From Plazaster borealis (Eukaryota > Echinodermata > Asteroidea > Forcipulatida > Labidiasteridae), in NCBI GenBank assembly GCA_021014325.1, contig CM037461.1, forward strand, positions 10,073,501-10,137,500: 64,000 bases of DNA, in the 5' to 3' direction. Below are positions 1-12,300 of the stretch, in pieces. Position 1 is the stretch's first letter, and each line of letters starts with the position of its first letter. The notes under the pieces are model-generated. The model was not told where the DNA came from and did not search any database. It saw only the letters and a program-made list of their open reading frames with translations. Made by a program: the position numbers and the translations under genes.

Positions 1-362
1 AAAGTACATGTACAATGCCACGCCAATGTGCGTAATCATTTGTACACGAAGTATAATGCCATGCCAATGTGCGTAATCATTTGTACACAAATACCATGCC
101 GTGTCCTTGTACACACACCCGATTGCGTGTATTCCGTATGTAGTTGCATTTTGTACACAGGTGATCTAGCGTGTAGTTTCCAATGTGATATCCTCATGCA
201 CATTCTTAATTGTACACAAACAATGGCAAGCTCCGTCATGGTTCCTAAAGAACAATTGCAACCAAACTTTCAAAGTGCTGTTTTGCAATGTCCCAAAGGT
301 ATTGGTGCAATGATCATTACAAAACAAGGATGTCATTATGACTTCATCACAAGTCACGTGAC
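1..362. repeat. Dispersed repeat with recurring TGTACAC blocks
   Basis: Short related blocks recur: an AATGCCATGCCAATGTGCG core followed by a TAATCATTTGTACAC core appears twice in the first 90 bases. The stretch up to about 230 resembles 25360-25600, where the same order occurs (GTGCGTGATCATTGTACAC, then GATATCCT and a GCACATTCT-like block, then TTGTACACAA and GGCAAGC). It looks like one old repeat family with two copies in the window. The open frames across it have no recognisable protein content. Confidence 0.55.
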
Positions 363-1080
363 GCCATCTTAAAGGTGTTGTGTTTTAAATATTTGAAAAT
401 CTATAACAAATCAGCCACAAGAGACTGTAGGTTTCTGTTTGCGGGATTGGGTAGGGATAAATTAGGTCTTTATTTTGTTTTGTGTGCGTGACCTCACATG
501 ACCTCTACTTCCGGTCGAAACCGGAAGTGCCCTCTTATTCAAAAGTGGTGACAGTTATGTGTTGCTTTCAACGATGTTAGTGTCTGGCAAGGGTGGGCAG
601 TTAAAAAAAATAGTGATGACGTCACAAAATCTAACAGCGCCCTCTAGCGACAGGTTGAAAACTCTTCAAAATGGACTTTTTGAAGATGTGTGTGGTGAAG
701 TTTTGTGCAATCACTTCAAAATTTACACATATGTTGATCGTCAGGCAGCCATCATATGTGTGAAGTTTCAGATCAATGACGTCATCGGGGTCACGTGACA
801 CGGCATTAAAGGTGCAAACTTGGTAGGTTGTTACATGTTGGCACGTTCTTACAAATTGTGAAGTGACGTCATGATGACGTCATCACACAATTTGTTATGA
901 TTTTTTCATTTTTTTGGCTTAACAGTTTTATGAAATTGGGTACTGGGGTTAATCTGTGACATAAAACATACATGTACTTAGAATCACCATGGTAATATCT
1001 AAAAGTCTTCCCTAAATTTGGTTCTCTGGAAAAGGATTTTAGAGCTGTGCAGATCCATTTATAGAGTGTAGATACATCAT
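363..1080. other. Non-coding stretch, no gene recognised
   Basis: No credible coding sequence. It contains a near-palindromic GTGACGTCATGATGACGTCAT at about 863-883 and a few GACGTCA motifs, like those scattered in the 27.5-29.1 kb repeat region. Confidence 0.5.
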
Positions 1081-2120
1081 CTAACCCTGCAGAAGTGATG
1101 GTGGAAAGCTCTGCAAAGAAAAGGAACGCCTGCCTGGTTGGTTTTCGAACAGTCTGCTTTTGTGCATTTCCATGGCAAGACTAACAATATCCTTTTTCCT
1201 TTCTGGTGTTGCATGTTTACCCGACTGCCGTTTCACATTCAACTGCTTGTCAATGCCACACAATATCTCATCTATGCATTGTGCAGCATGACTAACCCTT
1301 TCTACACCTTTGGGGTTATTTTCCCCCTTATGGCTTTACACTGATCTTTGAAAATCCTATTCTTGTGTTCCATTTCCCGATCCATTTCAATGTTTCCATT
1401 GGGGAACCTGTTTTGTTTACTGATCGATTCCATGTCAATCGATATGCCATTTGTGGGGACAAAAAACATTTAATCTGGGCAAGTAATCTAAGGCATTGGA
1501 AACTATATTTTTTTTCCCACTGGCCTTAAAATGCAATAACATGTACTTGTACATTCTAATTAGACGACGTTCACCATCAGCTTTTACTCTTGCATCATTG
1601 AAAATGAGAGCAATTAAACACAAACTCAGCGCACACCGTGCATAATTAAACACTGCATCTTGGTGACTGCTTTCATCACTTTCATTACAGCTCTTCCTTT
1701 CTGTCTGAAAACCATGTTTGTTTCTAATATGTTGCTTTAAGCCGTTCTTGGTTTTGTACACTTTTGAACATTCCATACACTGAAACTGTAGAGCTTTTTG
1801 CTTAATTCATCTCTTTCTGGAATGACAAACTGTGTAACCAATTCTTCAAGGGTCTGCTTTACGTATATTTTAATGTCCTTGTGAGTTGCAAAATTGAACT
1901 TATTCTTTTGGGGTTCAGATGTCACTTGATCCATTCCAAAATAGTTCAAAGCTGCTGTAATGACTAGGGACTTGGTATATACCTCAACTTAATCACTGGC
2001 GGCATTTATGTCTTTCATCGGATTCTTGGTAACATTTCTGGCTTCCAGGTAGTTCCGAGCACCATAAAGGGTCCCCTTGTCAGCAGATGATGATGTGTCA
2101 TAGAGGGTTTGCCACATAAC
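1081..2120 (-). pseudogene. DUF6589-type gene, terminal exon with C2H2 finger
   Basis: The acceptor GTTGTCTTAG precedes 2120. The exon encodes KGTLYGARNYL, then a stop at 1989-1991, a helical stretch, and a frameshift near 1.80 kb leading into a C2H2 finger (C-x2-C...H-x4-H at about 1.72-1.78 kb). It continues with FNYARCALSLCLIAL, the conserved MEHKNRIFKDQ, a further frameshift near 1305, and a basic tail (QPGRRS) before a stop at 1081. Order and spacing match the C-terminal half of the family. Confidence 0.7.
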
Positions 2121-2445
2121 CTAAGACAACAAAAGAAATGACGCCGACAGTCATAAAAAAAGGAGAGAAGAAAAGCCACAAGCATTGACAAATTACCCAT
2201 AAACCAAATTTCCGAACAGGAATTGAAACTTAAACACCAATTGAAAACACCCTGGAGTTACAATAAAATGCATTTGTGATAATTGAAGAGTTACATGCAT
2301 GAAGATAACTACAATAAAACAAAAATGCAACAGTGCACTTTTGTGAAGAGCACATTTTTCTCAAAGCTATTTCTTCCATAAAAAAAGGACATTTCTTTTA
2401 TGCACCAAAGGATGTGATCTCTAAAGAATTACACACTGTACATAC

Positions 2446-2700
2446 CATCAAGAAATTAGCAAATGTGTGGAAATCGGCAAGGACAGGGATGAGTCCATCA
2501 AATCGGTGGCTGGCTGACTTTGAGTTCTGTTGCTCCAAAATGCAGTTTTGTTCTCTCTCACAGGTGAGAAGGTCGCCGGCACTGAAGATTGGACTGACGG
2601 TTTCAGTCCCATGATCAGGAACATAGGTGTGCAGGTATTTCAGTATCTTGTGAATTCCGTCAGCAGTGTTTTCATTCTCCATTAAGACTCCAAGACCCAC
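2446..2700 (-). pseudogene. DUF6589-type gene, internal exon
   Basis: A 255-bp minus-strand exon with acceptor CACTATAG before 2700 and donor GTATGT after 2446, open throughout and in phase with its neighbours. It carries AGDLLTCER and DGLIPVLADFH, the signature region of this family. The flanking introns are 2701-3108 and 2121-2445. Confidence 0.75.
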
Positions 2701-3392
2701 CTATAGTGAGACATGTAAAAAGTAAGATATTTAAAAAACACATACCCATGTACTTCAAGTATTAAAAAAAACATTAAGGCAGTTTTATAGATTAATTATT
2801 TTTGCATTCAAGCTTTTTATTTGGAATGAAACAGTTCATAAATGTCAAACCAAAAGCTTGTTTTATGTTGCTCTCATCTTCCTCTCTCAATAAGAATGCT
2901 GTCTACAAACAATAACTTCAATTAATTCCAATGATCCAAGAATAAAATGAGACCAAATTTGGGGAACACCATCTAGGATTAATTATGTAACACTATTATG
3001 TGTCATACTATGCATTGTGAACAAGATAGGTATCACACTCACAGGGAAACACTAACATTGGAGTTCCCAAGGAAACAAACTACAACACATCTTTGAGGGA
3101 GATCTTACCACTTCAGGGGGGTGTTTCATAAAGCTTTACAATTAATCTTATCTCCAAATAATCAATCTTATCTACAAACAATCAATCTTAAACTCCTCAA
3201 ATTTACAATCAATCTTATCTCTGTTTCATAAAGCAAGTTAAGCTTGATATCAACCTTAACTTACTCTTCAATCGATCTTAGTCTTACACTTGATCCAAAT
3301 CAGTTGTAGAAGCAAATTAATCAATCTTAAGTCTGAAATGTGGTTTTCGCGAAAATTTAAAAAATTTCAGTTTATTTTTTGATTCAATAAGC

Positions 3393-3482
3393 ATGCCTCT
3401 CCAAAAGCTTTTATTAGAGAACTGTCGCACTTTACGTGGGAAGAGAATATGTAGAGATACAGAGAACCCTCTGGATCATTGA
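3393..3482 (+). pseudogene. Possible N-terminal fragment of a Harbinger transposase
   Basis: A 29-codon frame ends at TGA 3480-3482. It contains RICRDTENPLDH, which resembles the conserved RvFRDRxNPLD motif near the start of HARBI1-like transposases. Just beyond, another frame reads FNIYNKY, compatible with the next block after a frameshift. The DDE core was not recognised downstream, so this is a remnant. The call rests on a short motif and its position inside the element. Confidence 0.4.
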
Positions 3483-3813
3483 ATGAGGTTTAACATTTAC
3501 AATAAATACATATTAAGGGTTCTTTTTCGTCAATGACAACAACAAATTATATTTTAAATTTATAAACTTTGATTTAATATTTTTATTTTGTGGAAAGGAT
3601 TTATTCAAGCAGGTCACGGCAGAAATTGCAGTGCCACTTCCCCTTTTTTGTTCAAAATCTTTTTTCAACTTCACAAAGCTTCATATTCTTTTTCCATTGA
3701 ATTTTTTACCAGTGAAGCCAAGGGGAAAATGTTCATTCAAGTGTCCCAAGACCTGCTAAGCCAGCCCAACAAGCGAAACTTAAGGGACTGAAATATTGGC
3801 ATTAACCCAATTT

Positions 3814-3983
3814 GGAGATTTATGGACGTTTTCCGGAACAGCAACTATATTTTGAGTTTAATTAATATATTAAATAATTTCTGCATTTATGAAATTTAGG
3901 AGATTTATGGACGTTTTCCGGAACAGCAACTATATTTTGAGTTTAATTAATATATTAAACAATTTCTGCATTTATGAAAATTT
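3814..3983. repeat. 85-bp tandem duplication
   Basis: Two adjacent copies with an 85-bp period (for example AGATTTATGGACGTTTTCCG at 3816 and 3901) are almost identical. They lie within the Harbinger-like element and postdate it or occurred during its decay. Confidence 0.85.
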
Positions 3984-4799
3984 GAGACGACATTGTAAGA
4001 CAATAATTCCAAACATTACTGATGCATTGAATGTCAAATCGGAACAGGTGACAGCAAAACTTGGACATTAAAAAGCAGTTGCAGAATATAACCAAAATAG
4101 TAAAAACTGCCTTTAAAACATAAACATTCAACTCATGACAAATTATTTACGAAGTCTTAGTTTCTTCCAATTTTCATTTTATTTTATGAGGACAATTAAA
4201 CTATAAAAACATTGACAAGTTTGCTTTAACATTATCATATATCTTCAATACATCATATCATTATATCAAATTAATTCAATTTAATTGGCAAGAATTTAAA
4301 TTAACAAATAGTTAGATATGAGATTAGTTGTAAAAAGAAAATAGGTCAATTTAAGTCACAGCCATTTTGTTTTCTTTGTTCAACCCAAAATTAAATTAAA
4401 ATATACCCAGTAAGTTTATACCTTGTGGTCTATTACTTGAGGCATACAATTTGTAACAATTCAGCCTTAACAATAAATGAAGTGCATTTTAAAAAATTGA
4501 TAAAATTAATTAAATATTTAATTTTTTTCGTCATACTGATTGGCACTTACCTCACATAACATGTACGGTTTTGAAATTTGATATAATCAAGAGAGCTCGA
4601 TTCAAGAACAATTTGTTTTCAACAAATGTTATTGGTGGGGGAACAACATATGGGCAAAAGAGTTAGAATTTTAAACTTAAAAAAATACACAAGAAAGATG
4701 AACACGTAAAAATAACCTCAGGGTACTGAAAACACAAATGCATAAAATTTGTTGAACTAAAAAAATTGCCAAAACATTGCATTAAAAATGACTGAAGAT

Positions 4800-5373
4800 G
4801 TTAAAGACTGGAGGCAAATTAAAATGCCTCTCTGGACAGCTGGGCCTTCCCTCAAGAAGTCCATCTTAATGTTTTCAATCCTCAATAGCTCTTTTTCCAC
4901 TTCCAAATGTCTGATGTTTGCTGGCCTTTGGACTTGGTCATCACTGTTCTAAGAGCATGTTAATATTGTTGTTGCTGCATGCTGTTGACATTGTTGTTGC
5001 TGTTATTGAGATTGCCGCTGCTTTTGATGACATTGCTACTGCTGCTTATCAAGTTACAGGTTGTCTCATCCACCTGTGATTCTGAATCCTGTAATTTTGA
5101 TTCCTGCAAGTATAAAAAAATGCTGAAATATGATTAAATTCATATTTACTGAGTGCTGGGTGATTCAGCTAGACCTTTCAAAGATTTGTTCTTTGGTTCT
5201 AAGGCTACACTTACATAAACAATATTTTGTTAACTAACTTACCCAACTGTACCTCAAGTGATAAATGATTGGTCTCTGCGTCCTGCCCATCAATCCCATG
5301 TTTCGAATGTGGTGCCAAGGCATCCTGAACACTTGCTCAAGTGTTGGATTTGTCGGAGGTTCTGGTCCACCAC
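4800..5373 (-). pseudogene. Myb/SANT-like Harbinger-associated protein, two exon remnants
   Basis: Exon 5253-5373 (acceptor TGTTTCAG, donor GTACAG) encodes GGGPEPPTNPTLEQ, the hallmark that follows the SANT domain in Harbinger accessory proteins. A second exon from 5103 (acceptor ACTTGCAG) encodes a polar S/N/Q-rich linker, then after a stop and frameshift LEVEKELLRIENIKMDFL, the helical C-terminus typical of these proteins. A possible upstream exon with a DVQLSASTELQVLADFV helix lies at 5690-5780. In active elements this protein brings the transposase to the nucleus and to the ends; that role is family knowledge. Confidence 0.55.
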
Positions 5374-7132
5374 CTGAAACAATTTAGGAAAATTATAATC
5401 ATGTCATTTATTTCTTAAAAACAAAAAAACATTAAGTTGACTAGTTGGACTATAGCTTAGAACAGGGAAATCATGTCACAAGTTTTTAAAAAATGAACAT
5501 AGATCCAGTTATGCTATTGTGTACACTTTGTACACATTATGGGGTTGATAATCAAGCTTAAAAAGTGAGCAGCTACGTGTGGCTTTTTGTTATTAATATT
5601 TTTTATTACAAGGATAACATTAATTTGGTTACCAAATTTAAATTTAGAATGACTCAATTTAATATTGACCTTTTTTAGCAGTGTTTCGCTTTCCCAAATA
5701 GCTTGTGAGAAGTGCTTTCACAAAGTCTGCCAGTACCTGCAGCTCAGTAGAAGCAGAAAGTTGTACATCTAGACCTGTTGCCTTTGTCAAAAAATAAAAG
5801 AAGTGGAAAGTTAAGGAAACTTTTAAAAACAAATATTTTAAAAATGCAGTAAAAATTGTCATTGGTTTTAATAAAATATTGACTGCCAAACATGTATAGT
5901 AAAGTGTTGAAAATCAGACAATTAAGATAATTATAAAAACATTATAAAATTTGAATGAAGATGTGTATTTACTATTGCCTACAGTTAACAGAACTAAAAA
6001 TTAAGGCCTCAACAAGACCCCCCCCCCCCAACCCACACACAAGAAAATAAACGCCCCATTCCCAACAAACAAACAAAAACAAAAACCCAAAACACACACA
6101 ACACTAACAAAACATTGATCTATAAAAAAAACTTTAGTGACTCAACTAAAATTAATGTACCATCCGGAACTAAGGAAATGCTGGGGTGCTCTGCCAATGC
6201 CTAGTTTGCAATAAAAATATTTCCCTGAATACAAATTATTTCAATTAAAAATATATATTTAATAAAATATTATTATGATTTTGGTTAAAACATCTTTAGA
6301 ACCAAAGGGATTTGATGTTGAAACTAATCTTTAGATTTTTCTAGTCACAATAGGCAGTGTACCTTGAATTTTATATTTTACTTTCGTGAACATATTTTTG
6401 GCCTTTTTAGTTTCATTGAATTGAACTGCACGTGTATGCCAAATTATCAATGACTGATGCTCTATTTCTTCACAAAGAAAGCAGTTTCATGTACGAAATT
6501 TTCACATTTTGTGTAGTGTATTAGTTACTCCTTACATTAGTGAAGTATCACTTTTTTATTTGAAGGAAATTGGATAAAGCAGAAGAAACAAAATTGGTTA
6601 CAAAAACGCTAACCACTGCCCTCGTGCATGCACCGTGACAGCACGACTTTTTTGATGGGGAAATGGACGCAGTTGCACCGTTGCTGTCACTCCATGATTC
6701 ACGCTATGACCATAACTGTGTCTAGTGACCAGAAAATTGCCACTTTATTTACACTAAATAAAAGACATGACATCTTCAATTACTGTACTGTCTAACCAAG
6801 AAAGAAAACACTCTTTTCCCACACAAAAATCAACAACAAAACCTATAAAATCTACTCACCACTCACGCTGAAAAACAAGATGGCCGACTTGAGAAAAGTT
6901 TTGACAGCTCAAAGTTGCTCTCTGTGTCAAAGGTCGCGCTTTAGCCTCTGTCAATAATATTGAAGTCTTAAGATACAATTAATATTAATCTTATCTTAAA
7001 CTCGATCGATCTTACGCTAAGGTTGATTTTATGAAACAGAATTTAACAATTAATTGTAGACTAAGATTGATTCAGACTTAAGATTAATAGTTAAGATTAA
7101 TTGTTTAATGTTCTTTATGAAACACCCCCCAG

Positions 7133-8168
7133 ATGTTTTTCTGGCCTCTGACAAATGACGATGGGTAATAACTCCTGGAAGTTCCTTGGACATCCACTGC
7201 AGAGAGGGTATGTGATCAGATATGATATGCCCAATTAAAATTGACCACTCATTAATTAACAGTTTGTTGTCACTGATGGAAGGCAGAAACGTACCCAAGT
7301 CTACTGCGTCCACAGAAACAACAGGTACTTCATCGTAGAGGTGACATGCACTCACACGATCCCTGACTGCCATTGTATTTGCCATGTGATAGTCTGAACC
7401 ATGCTGTTCTGTGGATGTGTACCTGGATCGTACATTCATGTCAACGTTGTCCATGACAAGCTGAAAAGACATGTTGTTTTCAAGCCCTAGTACAGTATGC
7501 TCAGAGGTGTCCTGCGATGTGTGTTGATATTCATCTCTACACTGAGTAGGTGATTCTGGATTCTGTGGCCCAACTTATTTTTGCTGTAGCTCAGAGGTGT
7601 CCTGCGATGTGTGTTGATGTTGATCTTCAAACTGACTAGGAGATCCTGGATTCTGTGGCCTGACTTGAGTTTGCTGTGGCTGGTGGATAGACAATGCCCA
7701 AAGCTTGACTCTTTCATCATAGCCCTCTCCAATAAGTCTTTGCTTATTTACAACTGGATGCTGAGAATTTTCTTGAATGTAGTCTGTTGAAGACCACTTT
7801 ACTGCTATTTCCAGCGAGAAGTGTGAGGCCAGTAACAACCTGATGGTTGTTCATTTCTTGAGACCTGCAATTAAAGAGCACACCAGCAGCAGATGCAATG
7901 GCAGGGGTAAGTGAAGCTTCATCTTTTGTCTTGTTTCTGTGGATGTCAGGCCTGACTGCAACACACTGAAGAATTATTAATAAGACTGGCGTACAATTCT
8001 GTAATTCACTGAGCTGATCTTGAAAATTTTCCTTCTGCAATCCCTGCAGATAAGAATCTCTGAACTGTGATTTTGTTTCTGGTGCACAAATCTATTAACC
8101 TTCTTGGAAATAGTTGCCAGCACCAAGTCCAGAGTTTTCACCGAAAGAGGAATCTGTTTACAAAACAC
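7133..8168 (-). pseudogene. DUF6589-type gene, 5' coding part upstream of the insertion
   Basis: Minus-strand coding remnant ending at the transposon boundary. A putative acceptor (TTTGTAAACAG) precedes the frame at about 8150. The frame shifts near 8.03 kb and again near 7.77 kb. The part from about 7770 to 7133 is one frame broken by a single stop near 7.58 kb. It includes the LVMDNVDMN block, thought to mark the core of the family, and ends in HRHLSEARK directly before the insertion. Joining it to 3116-3109 restores a good splice donor (GAAGTG then GTAAG), which is strong evidence that the intervening 4 kb arrived later. Confidence 0.7.
7499..7678 (-). repeat. In-frame 90-bp tandem duplication in the DUF6589-type gene
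   Basis: Two 90-bp copies (starts at 7499 and 7589) share GCTCAGAGGTGTCCTGCGAT and then diverge slightly. In the minus-strand frame each encodes about 30 residues of a Q/S/T-rich linker (PQNPGSPSQ versus PQNPESPTQ). The duplication keeps the frame, so it probably arose while the gene was under selection. One copy now ends in a stop codon. Confidence 0.75.
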
Positions 8169-8390
8169 AATATGAACATTGTCTTAAATGAGTTCTGCGA
8201 GTTGCACATATTTTTGTTGTGAATAAAGAACACCTGTGCTTCTAGTCAATCCTACCAAACTGACAGGACAAATAAGATTTGCTTTTACTTCAGTTTTCCC
8301 TTGCCCCTCCACTTTCTGGCAGCTACCATCATCACTCAAGTTAAACAATGCACGCTTGTGGCAGGGCTGTAATAACAATTTTTAATAGTG

Positions 8391-8514
8391 TGATATATTT
8401 GGGAGACAGTAAATATAACGAGTCATTCAAAATGGCTACCTGGAAAACAACGACCCTCACACGAGGTCTTTTATTATAGAACACAATACGAAAAGTAGAG
8501 GGCGCTATACAACA
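8391..8514 (-). repeat. 3' LTR of the minus-strand Gypsy element
   Basis: A 124-bp LTR, TG...CA in the element orientation (TGTTGTATAGCG ... ATATCA). It contains AATAAAAGACC, a likely polyadenylation signal. It matches 13564-13687 at about 92 per cent. Confidence 0.8.
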
Positions 8515-8527
8515 CTCCTCCACCCTT
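8515..8527 (-). other. Polypurine tract next to the 3' LTR
   Basis: On the minus strand AAGGGTGGAGGAG ends exactly where the LTR begins with TGTTG, as expected for the plus-strand primer site of an LTR element. Confidence 0.7.
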
Positions 8528-8815
8528 AAAAAGAGTATACCCACTTTACAACAGTGGCAGATATAACTATTAAATCCCCTTTGGTTGAAACCCATTTAGA
8601 CAAAACAAATCTTGTTTAATAAAAATCAGAAGTATAGCTGTAATGTTATGTTTTTGTTTAAACCAATCGACTTTGACACTCAAAAATATGCATGTAATGT
8701 TTACATCAGTGACATGTTGTATAACTAAGTTTGCTATTAAACTGAACACCTTTGAAATCTAACCAACATGAATGTTATATCCTTGTTTGTTTGTTGTTGG
8801 TTTTTTTTTTTTTTT

Positions 8816-9319
8816 TTACAAATCCAGTCGTTTGGGTGGATCTCTTACTCTTTGGGGATAACGGCTCACTTGAGTAGAACTTCCAGAACTACCCGGACTG
8901 CTCTCAGCAGCTCTGTTACTGTGCTTTTGGTCAAGTGATTGTGGTTTTTCTCCACCTGAGCCAGAATTTTGTTTTTGATTTGTGACCTTCTCCTTTTCAC
9001 ACTGCTCTGGAATTGGTGGGTTTAAAGGAACACCAACTGGGTTACTTGTTTCGGGCATGATTGGATCTGGTACAACCATTTGACTTTCTTCTTGTGATGG
9101 TAAAACATGATCAATATGCACAAATCTGTTCCTTCCATTTGTGAACAACTGCACTACGTAAGTACGAGGCCCACACACCTTTACAACCTTGCCTGGCAAC
9201 CATTTCTCTAAATGGTTCTGATGGCTTTTTACTCTAACCTTCTGGTTCACCTTTAAGGTTCTTTCCTTAACCCGGCCCTTGTCATGAAACAGTCTCTGTT
9301 TTTCTTGTTTCTTTTCCAC
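8816..9319 (-). pseudogene. Gypsy integrase C-terminal region
   Basis: The open minus-strand frame ends at a natural stop at 8816. It carries KKQEKQRLFHDKGR, a GPY/F-like stretch (EKWLPGKVVKVCGPRTYVV) and a basic tail RYPQRVRDPPKRLDL, all typical of the end of Mag/SURL-clade Pol. It is the continuation of the frame at 12564-12750: deleting the insertion and one duplication copy gives an uninterrupted reading frame. Confidence 0.8.
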
Positions 9320-9324
9320 TGTCT

Positions 9325-12300
9325 CACAGTGGTTTAAAACACTATGTGACCCAGACATCGACAGATTTCACTACAATAATCGGTAAAAATACCTTTAAAA
9401 TATGTCGGGCATGTCTCAACGTCATCTTTTGGCCCATAAAACTTGGTTGTCAGTTAAAATATTACACATTCAACGATACGCGTCACAAATTGTGGGAAAA
9501 AACGCTGATTTAAAAGAGGGCGCTGTTAAGGAATTGCGCCCTCTATGACTGTTTTTACACTTGCAATCATCACCCGTCTGCTGTGTTCGTAACATTACGC
9601 AGCGCTGACATAAAATTCAACTTGTTTCTAGTTCCAGTTGCTATACAATTTGTTAAGGTACAACAAACTAAAACTAGCTTGAAAATCATTGCAACAGTTG
9701 TAAACTTTTAGTAAATATTAGTTAGTTTTGTTTACCTTGAGAAACTTTAAAATAGTAGTTTTTTTCCCGAGTGAACAACGTTGTTTTATGAAAAATAAAT
9801 CAACTGTGGTTTGGACACTCCAATTTCCTAATCTTAGGTTTTACTTTCATCAATAATTATTTCGTCTGAGCTGCTGGCATGGGCCCACTTCGTCCGGCGG
9901 AATTATTTTCGGGCCAAAAAGTCCAATACTTCTGCTTCAGATCCTTTTTGACAAAGGGGTCCTCTTAATACCATTTCATCTCTTGAGAGAAATTTTTTCA
10001 TAAAAATGTCAAGGTTCGTCTTGGACGTTTCCTTTGGCTTTTATTTGAAATAGTTATATGTATAACTGCTGAGTTTCTGTGTTCTTATCCCCCACAAACT
10101 GTCCTCTCTTCGAACCTGTTCCTTTAGGTCGTAATTTATTGCTAATAATTCCCCACACAGTTATTTAGCTCAACTTGTTGGAGCCGAGTATGTAGGCCTA
10201 CATCCCCAATTACGATAATTTATTGCAAATCTCTCGATTGAAGGCGGGATCTTGACTGTTCCGAGCAGTAAACATAAACAAAAACCCTTGAATGAAAGTA
10301 TTGTCGCGCACGCCCCCTTTAGCAAGAAGTTGCTTGACTATAGGCAGCTACCTAGGGAGGCGCTGGCTTCGGACGGCCTGACCGGAAAAACCCTGAGCGG
10401 CTAGGGAATGATCCGTTGGGACTGAATTGTACCGTCCCGATTTGATAACAACTACACAGGATCCGAAATGAAATAAGAAATAGTCGACAAACTAAATGCA
10501 GCAAATCAAATGGTTTATTTAATAACTTCCTCCCTCAACGGAGGCTCTCTGTCCCTGGCAAATGATCAGAACACTTACAAATCACAATATAAATCACACA
10601 CTAAATCACTTTTATAATAACCTCCACCTACGAGGTAGGGCCAGTACTTAATAAACAACTTCACTCTGATATTATTAAACAACTACCCCAAAATACAACG
10701 TGACTGTTCCCAAGCAATTCCTCCGTGAGGCGGGCTACCTCAGGTGATCGCTTTCGTGTACACTCAACTACACGGTCCTAAACACCACCGTGAGCACGGC
10801 GAGTCTTTCCAAGACTACCGGTAGTTTCCCAGGGGGTCCGAGCAGAAATACCCGGGGCCGTTCTCGCACTAAAACCGTGCGTAACAACGCAACAACGGGT
10901 TCACAGGCCCACAATTCCAATCTGCTACCTCACATTCAACACACTGAGTACAACCCAAGGTTCCTCAAAAGGCACCTCACCATATACTCTACAGTGAATG
11001 AAACAACCCCTCACACAATTCCGCACTGCACACACAGCGCTAAACTAAAAGTGTACTCACCACTTCCAAGGCTTGACATGAACTCCCTAAAAACTTTCTC
11101 CCGCACGCCGTGCTACTCATGCACTTTCGCTGCACGCACTTGGCTTGCGGCGGCCGTCAGACAGCGCAAGCACGCTGCATTCTCGCATGCCGTACTCCAG
11201 CCTACTGCTCTGCTGGACTGTACCATTAATCTTAAGGTAAGTAATTTAATCAATAATCTCACTGGCCGTCGTTTCGCCACAGTATCAAGACTTTGAAAAA
11301 TGTATAATTTTAGGCACGCTGACGCTATTGAATATATTGGTGTTTTTTCCCTTTGTTTCTATAAACAATGTTTTTGTCTTGTAAATATCGGTGATCACAC
11401 ATGTTTATAACCTGTCTGACAGTATTTGTGAAGCTTGCAGCCTAGTGCCCGCGCTTTACATTAAGATATATATTAAAGACTTCATGTTTTTATGGGACTT
11501 TGTGTTTTGCTTCGGCCGTCTTGTATTTACAGAAAAAATATGAATAAATAATAAAAGGACAGACCCCATGAAATTGGAACAGCCGGCCCTTTTACTGAAA
11601 GGACAGGCATTCCATACCCTCATCGAAAAGGTATTATATTATGTACCCAAACCATTATTTGACAGAAGAATAAGCTTTTCCAAAAGTAAAAGTTTGCTAT
11701 ACGACAATTCATAGTTAATCACATGACATTTTGAATAAAAATTAATGTCTACCCCCATACAATTTGTTTACGAACAAGTTATTTTCTTCTTCAATTTTAT
11801 GAGAACACTTCAGCCCCTAGCTGTGTAACGTGAACATCTAAAATAAATACCTTTGTGAAATGTCACTTTATTTTTAAAAACCAATTCTGTAAAAGAAACT
11901 GCTTGATGTAAACGTGTAGTACGTTTACGTTATACGGACGTGACTATAAGGGAATTCCCCTATTCATGGAGTGTCAACAGAGGGCGCTCTTTTCGCGCTC
12001 TCAGCTGATGTTTTCTGATGACAATGCTGGCGAAAATGATCAAATTTTCAGAAAGGTGATCTTGCGGGATTTTTGCGCTATTTTGTTTTCGTTGCCAAGT
12101 AGTCACTCTATCATGTTATGGAGAAAAATTCACAAAATATCTTGGCTGTTGGTGGCCGATTGACAAAATGTGCAACGTTTTGATTTTGTTTATTTTCCTT
12201 AATTTTGTGATAATTTTTTTTAACTTATACGCTGTTTTAACTGACCTTTCGCCATAGGTTTCAAAATAAATTGTACATCAAATGAAAGAGTAATAAAGTG

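Larger units (their letters stand above)
3117..7129. mobile_element. Harbinger-like DNA transposon (degenerate), CAG target duplication
   Basis: The ends are a perfect 17-bp inverted repeat, GGGGGTGTTTCATAAAG, at 3117 and its complement ending at 7129. CAG lies on both sides (3114-3116 and 7130-7132). A 3-bp CWG duplication is known for Harbinger elements such as the zebrafish family. Both ends carry arrays of AATCAATCTTA / ATTAATCTTA motifs and a second inner TGTTTCATAAA copy (3222 and about 7029), as expected for transposase-binding subterminal sites. Inside are fragments resembling a HARBI1-type transposase start (plus, 3393-3482) and a Myb/SANT-like DNA-binding protein (minus, 4800-5373), the usual two-gene content. 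Neither is intact. Removing the element restores an exon of the DUF6589-type gene. Confidence 0.75.
1081..8168 (-). pseudogene. Decayed DUF6589-type multi-exon gene, split by a Harbinger-like insertion
   Basis: This is a minus-strand relic of a large invertebrate gene family that I match to DUF6589 from conserved blocks, in order: TPAIASAAGVLF (about 7.9 kb), LVMDNVDMN (about 7.45 kb), AGDLLTCER (about 2.57 kb), VLADFHTFANF (about 2.47 kb), KGTLYGARNYL (about 2.07 kb), a C2H2 finger (about 1.72-1.78 kb) and MEHKNRIFKDQ (about 1.35 kb). Splice sites with consistent phase can be read: donor after 3109, exon 2446-2700, terminal exon from 2120. Damage includes a stop at 1989-1991, a stop in the repeated segment near 7.58 kb, and frameshifts near 1.3, 1.8 and 8.0 kb. 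A 4013-bp transposon lies inside the exon ending at 3109. The biochemical role of the family is not established here. Its multicopy, transposon-like character is family knowledge. Confidence 0.75.

Noticed and set aside
10790..11296. 168-codon open frame inside the Transib-like element
   Set aside because: Composition is irregular, no family words, no splice or start context; it lies in a GC-richer patch where long frames arise by chance.
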